DNA of 64,000 bases, taken from contig WNNJ02002942.1 in the NCBI GenBank assembly GCA_012934845.2, positions 124,001 to 188,000 on the forward strand, read 5' to 3'. This document shows, in pieces, positions 1 to 11,111 of the stretch. This DNA comes from Pomphorhynchus laevis. Taxonomy: Eukaryota > Acanthocephala > Palaeacanthocephala > Echinorhynchida > Pomphorhynchidae. Below the pieces are notes generated by a model. It was not told where the DNA came from, made no database searches, and saw only the letters and a program-made list of their open reading frames with translations. Positions within the stretch are counted from its first letter, which is position 1. Every line of letters begins with the position of its first letter. A program made the position numbers and the translations under genes.

Positions 1-385
1 TGTCAACGATAGGAAGAATTGTAGAAGTTAATGATACGGAGGGAGGTTATATGCCGAAGCGTCGAGGTAAGATCCACATAATTTTGGATTTATCAAGATT
101 CAGAGAAAGGCGAAGGGACGTAAGATGATTGGAAATAGACAAGACAGTTGTAATAAGAAACACTAAGATTATGAATACGATTACCAGGTGCGTGGTCATA
201 AATGAGAATGCAATCATCATATTGCATAGCATGGAAGTTAAATGTATGAGAAATCGAAGACAAGTCACCTCGAAGAGAGAAAAGCAAGTGGTCTAATACA
301 GAGCCTTGTGGAACACCGAACGAGATGGAAAGAAGATGGGAAAGAGTTAGAATATATTCGAAACAGTACGCCGTCTTGTAGCGTT
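1..385 (-). mobile_element. LINE-A1 fragment, RT palm region (copy 6)
   Basis: The minus strand matches the RT part of the better A1 copy at 56.4–56.8 kb almost base for base up to about 375. Readable pieces include GVPQGSV and the lysine/serine stretch after the YADD region (DKSKIMWILPRR). Similarity stops near 385, so both ends of the element are missing here: one lies outside the window, the other is a breakpoint. Several frame breaks; a dead fragment. Confidence 0.85.
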
Positions 386-466
386 GAAACATGAAATTCT
401 CTATGTATTTAGAGCAGCATATAGGTGTAATAGACAGTCCTGGTTGAATCAAATCTCTTATATATG

Positions 467-1640
467 CTAAATGGTGTTGCTTGATAGACTGAACTTCGAT
501 TCACGACTTTCAGTCACCATGTCACTCGACCACTTCAGCATCGAAGTGATGAGTACCCGGCAACACTCATCAGTAGAATGAGGTACACACTGGTCGTTTC
601 AGTTGCCTGTGTGACATTGTGAATAAAGGCGTTTCCGACACTTTGCTTAATTGTCTGAGGCTTTTGCTCTCAACCAGATCGAATTGCTGTGCGGTCCATC
701 CTTAAACACTAGGCAGAGGTTGTTGCTGAATTGTCGCTGCACTCGTTGGATCCTAAATGGATGCGGTAGGTATAATAGTAGTGCACGGATGTGCTGAGTA
801 GACAACGGTCCAGGATTTCTTACGAAATACGGCATTTATACTAAATGGTGTTGCTTGATAGACTGGACTTAGATTCACGACTTTCAATCACCATGTCACT
901 TCTAGACGACCACTTCAGCATCGAAATGATGAGTACCCGGCAACACTCATCAGTAGAATGAGGTACACACTGGTCGTTTCGGTTGCCTGTGTGACATTGT
1001 GAATAAAGGCGTTTCCGACACTTTGCTTAATTGTCTGAGGCTTTCGCTCTCAACCAGATCGAATTGCTGTGCGGACCATCCTTAAACACTAGGCAGAGGT
1101 TGTTGCTGAATTATCGCTGCACTCGTTGGATCCTAAATGGATACGGCATGTATAATAGTAGTGCACAGATGTGCTGAGTAAACAACGGTCCAGGATTTCT
1201 TACGAAATACGGCATTTATACTAAATGGTGTTGCTTGACAGATTGGACTTCGATTCACGACTTTCAATCACCATGTCACTTCTAGACGACCACTTCAGCA
1301 TAGAAATTATGAGTACCCGGCAACACTTATCAGTAGAATGAGGTACACACTGGTCGTTTCGGTTGCCTGTGTGACATTGTGAATAAAGGCGTTTCCGACA
1401 CTTTGCTTAATTGACTGAGGCTTACGCTCTTTACCAGATCGAATTGCTGTGCGGACCATCCTTAAACACTAGGCAGAGGTTGTTGCTGAATTGTCGTTGC
1501 ACTCGTTGGATCCTAAATGGATGCGGCAGGTATAATAGTAGTGCACAGATGTGCTGAGTAAACAACGGTCCGGGTACTCACTGGTCGTTTCGGTTGCCTG
1601 TGTGACATTGTGAATAAAGTTTGCTTAATTGTCTGAGGTG
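467..1640. repeat. Tandem array of a ~380-bp unit, about 3.1 copies
   Basis: The landmark CTAAATGGTGTTGCTTGA recurs at 467, 841 and 1221, giving periods of 374 and 380 bp; unit 1 is shorter because it lacks a 6-bp block (TCTAGA-type) that units 2 and 3 keep near 900 and 1281. Units are about 95% alike. A fourth, partial unit (about 1570–1640) skips the middle of the unit. Much less AT-rich than its surroundings. No coding frame is conserved. On the minus strand each unit holds the parts of a hammerhead-type ribozyme in an unusual order (see findings). Confidence 0.9.
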
Positions 1641-1716
1641 TAAGCCTCAGACAATTATGCAGTGTCGGAAACGCCTTTATTAACAATGTCAGAAATATTT
1701 AAATATTTCTGACATT
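1595..1716. repeat. Fold-back at the end of the tandem array plus 32-bp perfect palindrome
   Basis: About 45 bp of the array unit (1595–1640) is followed, after the short loop TGTAAG, by its own reverse complement (about 1646–1690). Directly after this comes a perfect 32-bp palindrome at 1685–1716 centred on AAATATTTAAATATTT. Seen directly in the sequence. The array therefore ends in a cruciform-capable structure rather than in plain flank. Confidence 0.85.
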
Positions 1717-1719
1717 TTT

Positions 1720-4250
1720 TTTAATTATTAAATGTCAGTAATCTTTTAAATTAATAATTGTCTTTTATATTCATTATTTCATAGTAACTGTTCTATAATG
1801 AATAAAATATAACTATAAATATTATAAATTGATATTATATTATAATATATTATTATATTATTTTCGTAATATAATTTTATAATATAATATATTATATTAG
1901 AAAAATACAATATAAAAAATATACAAATATTTTTTATACAAAATATATTTTGATATATTAGTCATGTGAATAACCTTGTGATGAGTTTGTTTCTCAAACT
2001 CCTTATTCTCGAACTCATTGTTTCTCAATTTGTTTCTCAATTTAAGATCATTTAGTTTACCATTTGTTTTTTTTGTTAAAATGTGAACCCTACAAAAATT
2101 TGTTATCCAAATTTTTTCTACATTTGTATAATCGATATTGATCCAAATATCATTATTATTAATAAAACCAATATTAATGATAAAGAAGGTATAAATCTAG
2201 ATATGAACATTAAATTAACATTCATTCAATTAGTGAGCACATTTATCCAGAAAGCCTTATTCTTAACAAAACCAATATTGATGAAAAAGTATATATTTTG
2301 ATATGAACATTAAATTAACATCAATTAATTAACTATTATTAATTTATATCGTAAAGATGACATTAAAATTTACAAGAAACATATTTTTGCATGAACATTC
2401 ATTCATACCGTATATAAAATATAATACATTAAATAATGAAATTTTAAGAATTGCAACAATTTGTAACGATATTGGTTTCCTTCAAAATCATTTAAATAAA
2501 TTAATGGATACATATTTTAAACCAGTTACTATAAAAATACAATTGAACAGTAAATAGTTAAATATTTAAATCAGGAAAATATTGTTAAAGCTAAATTTAA
2601 ACTCTTAAGCTGAAGATTTTTATAAATGGATTTGTATTAGAATAAGAAACACCAGATAACACGTCATTAGCATATATTTGGCTCCGCTGATATGTACTGT
2701 CGGGGAATAGGGCCCAAAACATGATAAAATATCGGTTCTTGATTTTAACTTGATATAAATTATAAAATCTTATAGCAATTATCTATTATTTAGCTATTTA
2801 AATTCTATTTAGCGTTATTTTAAATTTATAAATTATAAATACATAGACTCAGTAAGCTGATCTGATTCGATATTTTAAACAAATCGATTACTGAATATTA
2901 ATATATACGTTACATATTAACGTACAGATTGAATTTTACACAAGTATTTGAAGAATATACAAACAAAAATATTGCGGTACCCCGTGTCCACGGTTCAGTG
3001 GTTAAAAATCACTGTTCTAAACCGAAACGATTTTTGTCAATGTTATCCGTTGTTCAATACATTGTTCATAATGTAGATGGATATACATCTAGAAAAATAG
3101 CTTTGGCCGAATTGTGATTCTGGCATGGGTTCAGCATCGTTACAAAAACAGTTGTGGCAAATACGTTATTTTTGACTAGAGATTATCAGAAACTGCTTGA
3201 ATGATACATAGTTAATCTTAAGACGCTTTGGAACGGGAACTAACACTTCCCAAACTGTCTGAATGAATATATTATACGAACCATCCTATTATTGACTAAT
3301 GTGATCTTCAAAATGATATGCTTATACGATCTTCACAGCAAACGCAATTATGCATTTATTGCGTATTTCTGTTATGACAAAATATTCGATCCACAAAACT
3401 GACAGTTAGACTTTTGTAACTTCGAATTATGAATTTGCGATAATGATCAATGACTGGGATCTCGAGTACACGCTAATTTAGATTAGAAGCTAACGAGTAC
3501 AACTTATTTTAACCTGCTAAAACTAGTTTTCTTCACAGCATAACAACAGTAAAACTCATCGATTTTTTACCTACAATCTATTACAGTCATTACCTTAATG
3601 TAGTGATCGACCGGGATAATATAAATCCGTTTACAAGCGATAGAAATAAGTTGTCTGTGCGGTGTAGCCACAATTTACATTGTTCAAAGTAAATTTGCTG
3701 TTCTTATACTTTTTACAATGGCTATCTGAGTTGGATAGGACATGTATTGAATGACGCTGCCAATATAATCTCGTTAAAAATGGTTAGTTTGTACGTGATA
3801 TACTCGGGATATTCGAAGTTGATCCCAATTATATTTATACGAATCAAGATACCTGAAGACAATTTAGTTTCTAATCTGCTTCTAGGTACTGAGTGATCAA
3901 GGTCAGTAGGTTTCGTAAAGCGGACCAAATCTGTCAGACAAAAGGCTGATTGTGACCTGCGTGACATGATTACGAGACCCTACAATTAGACCAGGGTAGC
4001 TCGCATAGGTTATCACAATGTTTGTATAAAAACGTGTAAAATATTAAAATCAAAATAAAGAGGAATTTAAATACATACAGCATTAAATATAATCTAATGT
4101 TATTTTTCATTGGAAACTATTTTTTAATGGAAATTATCCAACTGCAGCTAACGTTTCGGTACAAATTACTTTATTCTGTATACATCTTTAGGATTGAATA
4201 TATTTTAATATATCACAAATTGTTAGTAATGGCAAACATTAATCGACGCC
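1720..4250. other. AT-rich stretch without a supported gene
   Basis: Short open frames here have no recognisable domain. About 2160–2225 and 2260–2325 are a partial ~100-bp tandem duplication sharing the segment ATATGAACATTAAATTAACA. A dispersed repeat copy lies at 2625–2880. I see nothing else that I can name. Confidence 0.5.
2625..2880 (-). repeat. Dispersed repeat family R, copy C
   Basis: Reverse-orientation relative of the copies at 6370–6650 and 15960–16275. Shared landmarks, read on the minus strand, are CAGCTTACTGAGTCTATG, a stretch with TATAATTTATATCAAGTT, and GCTAATGA followed by TTATTCTAATACAAA. AT-rich, non-coding, no clear terminal repeats. Probably a non-autonomous transposon; class unresolved. 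Confidence 0.6.
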
Positions 4251-4257
4251 TTTTGTT

Positions 4258-4263
4258 TTTATT
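4258..4263 (-). promoter_or_regulatory. Candidate polyadenylation signal of the SAFB-like gene
   Basis: An AATAAA on the minus strand about 155 bases after the TAG stop at 4417–4419. This is the first good match downstream of the last exon. In an AT-rich genome the hexamer is common, so this is only a candidate. Confidence 0.35.
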
Positions 4264-4416
4264 TAGATGAAACAGAGCTGGAAATAAAAAAAATCAATAT
4301 AAGTGTAATCAACAACATTGGTGTACAATATGCGGTGTCACATGATATGTCCACATATGGATATGTAGTTTTCTTAGATAACTGAGACGTCTATTTTAAT
4401 TCCGTCGACACGATAT

Positions 4417-4892
4417 CTACCCGTATCGTTGTCTGTCGACTATTTGTGAGCTATTTACAGATGACTGTTGAGATGGAATTACATTAGATGATATATTAAA
4501 AGACCCTGGTGATTGATATTTTAGCTGGGGATTGCTGTAGGCAGACAGGGCTGCAGCGGCAGCGACTGAATTCGACCCTGCTGTCGCTCGCGCTAACTCG
4601 TTCACCATTAGAGTATAGGCATCAAATCTAGGCACACTAGTAGAAGACGATGTTGAAGGCATAACGTATTGGCCGTGGTGACGTCGCTGTTGACCACTAT
4701 CTGACAGCTTATTACTAGTTCGAGTGCTCAATTGCTGATTGTTGCTACTGGAACGATAAATTGTCGGACTGCTTCTTTGTTGATGTTGACGCCATGATTG
4801 ATTGCCTTCATTGATATAGCTGTATCGACTAGCTGACAATTCTCCACGACGGAGATCAGTGTCAGTACTGGTTGCTGTCGATCCATCAAGGC
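4417..4892 (-). CDS. SAFB-like gene, exon 14 (C-terminal, Ser/Gln/Asn-rich tail and stop)
   Basis: Acceptor TTTAAGCAG, then two bases complete a codon split with exon 13. Reads LDGSTATSTDTDLRRGEL, then a Ser/Asn/Gln-rich low-complexity tail with an Ala run, ending RQRYG and TAG at 4417–4419. Human SAFB also ends in a low-complexity tail closing with aromatic/Arg residues. The preceding intron is 6,770 bp. Confidence 0.8.
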
Positions 4893-7800
4893 CTGCTTAA
4901 ACAAGATTTTAAATTAACGTAATCGAATAAAAGTAAACAGACTGAAAAAGTATTCGTAAAAAATTCACAGTATTCACAATATATAAATATTGCATTCTCG
5001 TACATAGTCGCTTAACGAAGAAACTGAGAACATAGTACGGCACTTAGATTAGCACCTACGAAATTTTTAAACAACAAAATTATACATAAAAATGTTTTCT
5101 CTCTTTTTATTTTAATTTCATTCAAGAACAAAAAAGCCTTGAATTAAAAGATGAATTATTCAAGTGTTCATATAAATCAAAATTTGTCAAGTTACCTACG
5201 TAAACAAATTGTAAAAAAACATTTAATTTGAAACAAAACTTATTTGAAATTTTAAACAAAACTTATTTTGGTTTGAAGGCAAATAAAAATATATAAAAAA
5301 CCACATAAAGAAAACATAATGCAATTTACAAATTCAAATTTAAAAGCAATGAAAATTATAATATTTTATTAGTGATATCGTGAAGCAAACGGATAAAATA
5401 TTAAAATTTTAATATTTAATTTAAAATATTAAAGGAAGAAAATGTTATGTTTGCTAATGGTCGATTACGCCATATTTCGGTTACTTTGGATTTTCGTCTG
5501 CAAATGGTTAAATGGCGTCCATGTGTTTAAGGTTTAATATCAACTCTGCAGAATCGTGCACCATTCATTTTGAAATTGATTCAAAGTATTATTTATGACT
5601 TCGATAAAACTATAAACTTCAATTATTTAAGTTTGTACGACACTTCAAGTTGACATGTTATTTAGCCAGAACAACGTCTAATACTTAATAAGAAACATAA
5701 AATATTTTAATTATAAGATATTAGATATAAAATAATAATATATTAATATTTAATATATATTTGTTTTAAAATAATAATTTATCATGTAAAATTAATACGA
5801 TACACCCCGATTCTTTTTAAGCAATTGTAACAAATAGACATTAAGAGAAATAACCGAAATTTAACCGATTAATGAAATTTAAAATTTTAAAAGGTTCAAA
5901 ATAAACTTTCTTTCAATTTCTTACAATTTTAATTTAAGTACAAAATATATCATTAAAGAACATGATATTTTATTTTGGCTGCAGAATCCAATATATTTTG
6001 AATATAAAGGTATTATAAAAGGATTTTCAATACATTAATGACTATGTACAAGAAAATACTATCATTGTTAATAAAGCAATGCTCTCATGGTTTTGATATC
6101 ACGCTAAACATCGTATTATCGGTGTTTAAGCAATTTTTGTTGTAAATTTCGCAATATTAATAATATCATAATTAGAATTATATTAATATTATAATGTTAT
6201 ATCTTATTATGTATTATATAATAATATAATATAAATGTATATATACATATATATTATAATATTATTATAATAATATAATAATATTGTAATTTATAATATT
6301 ATATATTACACAATATATTATACATTATATATTTTAATAGTATTGTTTAATTATATAATGTTAATTATTAAATCAGCTAACTGAGTCTATGTATTTAATA
6401 TAATTAAAAATAAACAAAACATAATAATGCTAAATCAAAATTTTATAATTAAAATTTAAAATAAATAATTTTTATAAGATTTTTTATAATTTATATCAAG
6501 TTAAAAAATGAAATTTAAAAAAAGTCATTTTTATGAATTGACTAATAAATAACAAACGTTGTATCAGAATAAGAATTAGAGGTCATCAGGAGGAACTGCT
6601 ATGCTATCAGGTTTCGGCCCCTCCTCTACCCAACAAAGCAGTATATAATAACAATATATAATAATATTGAGAGAAAGATTTATTTATCAACCCGTTTCCA
6701 ACGGGCAAATGAGAAATATATATTATAGTATATACAAGTATGAATTATCGGAAAAACATTTACACGCTAGAAATTTAAATTCAACGAACTTTAAATGTAT
6801 GTAAGTTAACATCACCGCTTTATTCCATTAATTGACTTTAAACTGAATCGTGAAAGAATGGAACATCCTCGTATGTGTAATAGTTTTTCGCACGGATTTG
6901 TCAAAATCGACATCAACAGTTAACATCTTTGATATGAAATGGAATGGAATTTTCACAGATTTTATCGTGTAAACCGTGTTTCGACAAGCGAAAAATCAAT
7001 GGGCGTTTAAGATTTAATGAATATTTTCACATTAACGTTACAATACCGCAGGCGTTTGTATATATTCCGAACTAACCTTGTTACTTTTATTGTTCCATCT
7101 TAAAATATGGTTAAGGGATGCGAACGTACTTGGGAGATCAAATTCACGCATAAGTTATTGACATAATGTGGGTTGGTCTAAGATACGAGCTAAAATAGAA
7201 GAGAAAGTTTTCTGCGAAAGGCAAAGAAACCTTTATATGTCAATTTAATTTAATTGATTGCAGTCAAATTACTTCCTATGAGTTCCATCAAGAATACCGT
7301 CAATCTATTAATGACAATTGGATCAAACACTATTCTAAAATACTTCAATGATGTGACAAAAGATGTGTTTTCAGAAACTTCATGTAATCGTTTGGTTATT
7401 TTGCACGATTTATTTGTAATAGTGAGAGAAAAACCGTCGCGACGTCACATCAACCCCGAGATAAAAAATCTATTAATAGCCTCTATTATTGAACCATTAT
7501 AAATGAGTACATCTACCTTGGCAAGCCTACAACCCTTCGAAATTTGATAAATTTTGTTCTTGACATATTTACTACTAACTTCTTAAGATGGCTTTTTTGG
7601 GGTAGCAAGTTGACTCGATCGCATGAGAAAATTACTAGGTCACCTGTGTAAAATATAGATTGAACGTTCGTTTCCTCAATTATGTCAAAAAATCTGAGTT
7701 TAAAAGATTAAAAAACGCATAGTGCTTATTGGATTGCCTTGCAACCCACCACGATTTTGAATGAAGAACTCCGAAAAGTTAACTCCGTCAATATAATAAT

Positions 7801-10800
7801 ATTATATATAATATTAAATAATATTATTCGATAAGCTAAACGGCTTAAAATTATGTAATTTGTGATTACCAGAATCCACTACTGTTCTCAAATGTTACGT
7901 AGAATAAACGTTTTGAACGTAGTTTATTAAAACACAATTTAAAGAGCACATGAAATGTATCATTGGACAACATAAATAAAAATAAATTGAAATTAATAAT
8001 TCACGAAACTGACAAATACAATACAAATTAATATTTTACATCAGTAATGTAGGGTTTTGAAATAATTTATAATTTAAATAATATTTTACATCAGTAAAAT
8101 AGGAAAGCATATTTTCAATAATAATTTATAATTTTAATAATTTAGAAAACATATTTTTAGATGATGTATAATAAATATATATTATTTAATATATTTATTG
8201 AATAAAAATTAAAATAATATATTTTTAGAATAAAAATATAGGATTATTATTTGGGTTATCAAATGCAATGATAAACAGATATAAATTATAATCAACATCA
8301 AAATTAACAAATTTAAAAAGGAAATTTTTAGAAGCAAAAATTTAATAAATTTGATAAATTTATTTTAAATAAAAATTAAAATTTAAAAGGAAAAATTTAG
8401 CATTTTGTATAGGCGTTAAAGGTTCATAAGAGCTGCAACCACTTGATTGTCAATGTTGATGTCAAGCGCTGAGCATTATATTTATCAGGATAATATAACA
8501 AGCAAAGTAGTTAGATTGAAGTTAAATATAGATTTCAAGGCATAAAATTATAAAATCTCGAAAAGCTTTCAAATTACAGAAAAACATAAATTAGTGAATG
8601 CTTATTTTCATGTTGTGATCAATAAACTACATTTGTATAATTTATTGTAATCTAATAACTTCGGATAAAGAATTTAATAAAAGCAAAAGTTTGAAGTAAT
8701 TAACATTACTATTCTGATAGCAAAAAAAATTCGAAATGATTCATTAAAATTTACGCAATTTGAAATTATCAAGTTGTGTTAGGTTCCGTTTTTCAGCACT
8801 CTTTCTGCACTTATTTCTGTGTTCACCTTAACACATTACATTTGGACTGGTTAATAAGTTCTTTGTCGCTTGTTGGATGTAATTTTCGCAAGATTATATT
8901 TTTAGTGAGAAATCAAATTATTTTTTGAATAAAATATTTGTCGCAAATATATTAACTGATTAAATCGAGCTTATACATCCGTATTATTTGAATGTTACAT
9001 AAGTTCTACCTGGCATGACTGATAACTGATTCACTAACCCGAACTCCTTATTAATTTAACTCCTTATTTAAACGATCTTTATTAATGACTTGATACATTC
9101 ATATCAAAAAGACTGTTCGTCGATATTATATTCAAGAATACGGCGAAAATTCAGTTATCGTAATTTCATATAATGTTGATTCCAGATTCACGTTACAAAA
9201 ATTGGCTGTTGGAATAAATATATCATCCATTTACATAACAGTTTATATATAAGTATTTTAAATACAAAAAGAAAGGAGTGCCTTTGAACTTTGTGACAAA
9301 TATTTTGGCACCAGCTAAAAATTTCTATACAAATTAGCATTTGGTACTCACGTTTTATAAATTTCATAAAATAGGGATTCGTAAATATCATGATTATTGA
9401 ATAATTTATTTAGTTAGCCAAGCAATATGACAATCTTAATTCAGCCTTAATAATAAGTTAGCCCATGCGTATGCCAAAATAAAAACTTACCTGTTACAAC
9501 CTAGACCATTCTGTAGGGACATTTTAAATTTCAGCATATCAATAATCTATTCTTAAATTACTTATTAACAACTAATTATCATCAGTCAATTGACTTTATG
9601 CTCTCTTTCATGAGAGCATAAAGTCTATAATTAACATCTCTCAATAATCATATTTTATATAAAAAACATTTTTATTGCAAGGGTTATTAAGGCAATAATA
9701 ACTTTTTCAATAGTCAATATAAGATATATTGATATGTTAATGTTTTATAGTAAGCACGCATTTCGATAAAAATTTTATGTGCTATCGATTTGGGACATTT
9801 TTATGACATTTTTAAATGTAATTAAGTGTACAGAGAAGATAAAATGGCATGAACTTTATCATGTGCGATATCTAAAGTGTTGGATATCTAATTTGATAAT
9901 AAGCTAGAAGTATAAACAATAGTGATGATAATATACCATCATTTTCAGACAAATACATTTATTAATTCGTTTTATAAATTGTTAGTAAATACATTTATTT
10001 GCTAATAAATTCTTTAATTGATTGGAACATCATCGAAAAGAAAGATTATTTAATGTCACTAATTTTCAAACACATATCTGTGTTCTTCAGGTTGTTAATC
10101 GTTAAACTGTAAATGATTCCCGCACTTTAATATTTCAGTTGCGATAACATTAAACGATAAAATAACACAATAGGCTTCAAATTTTCGCTGGTTGACCACA
10201 TAATTGATCCCACAAGACCACAATTGATTTAAAAAAACAACTCAACTTTCCTTTGAAATAATGCAAAAATAATAATACATGAAGCTACTTTAAATCTACT
10301 CTAATGCCTGGTAATAAAGCTGATCTTGAATTCAACCTTTAAGTATTAAGATATTTTAATTTTATTTTGTTTTATTTTATTACAGTCTTTGCATTTATTA
10401 TTTGAAATTTTCATTCAATTTGCTGTACGGTTTGAATAAAATAAAAAAATTAGGTTACTCCTGACTTTTATTGTATTGTATTTTATTAATATTTTATTTT
10501 ATTGTATTTTATGTAAAGTTTGTAACCTATTGTGTTATTTTATCGTTTTATGTTGCCGCAACTGAAATATTGAAGTGTGAGTTCCCTTTGCAGTTTAACG
10601 ATTAACAACCTGAACATATGTGTTTGAAAATTTGTGTAAAATTAAATAATCTTTTCGTCGATGTTCTTTTCAATTAAAGAAAATAATGAGCGACATATAT
10701 TCTAGCTATAATTATGTTGAATTATCTATAAGTTGGCAGGCTTCTCTCAAAATGAGCAAAGAGCATTCTTATATCAAAAATACTATTTGGCAAACAAATT

Positions 10801-11023
10801 TAATGTTAGATGTGATTCAAGTCACTTAAAATTATAATAGAATAAAGTAAAAATGAAATTGTTTTTATATTTTTTTATAAAATAATAATATTATTATTTC
10901 TAGACCAGATTTACTAAAGACCTTAAAATAATAGGATAGCTAGACATTGGCTAGACAAACACAGATTTGAAACTTTATTCGCTAATTAAAGCAAATTATA
11001 GCATATTTGACTACGTTAAGTAG

Positions 11024-11111
<88 letters not shown>

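Noticed and set aside
2083-2557. Two plus-strand frames of 66–72 codons
   Set aside because: Low-complexity AT-rich translation overlapping a tandem duplication; no domain, no splice logic.
7254-7502. 82-codon plus-strand frame in intron 13
   Set aside because: No recognisable domain, no repeat relatives, and antisense within a host intron; too short to support.
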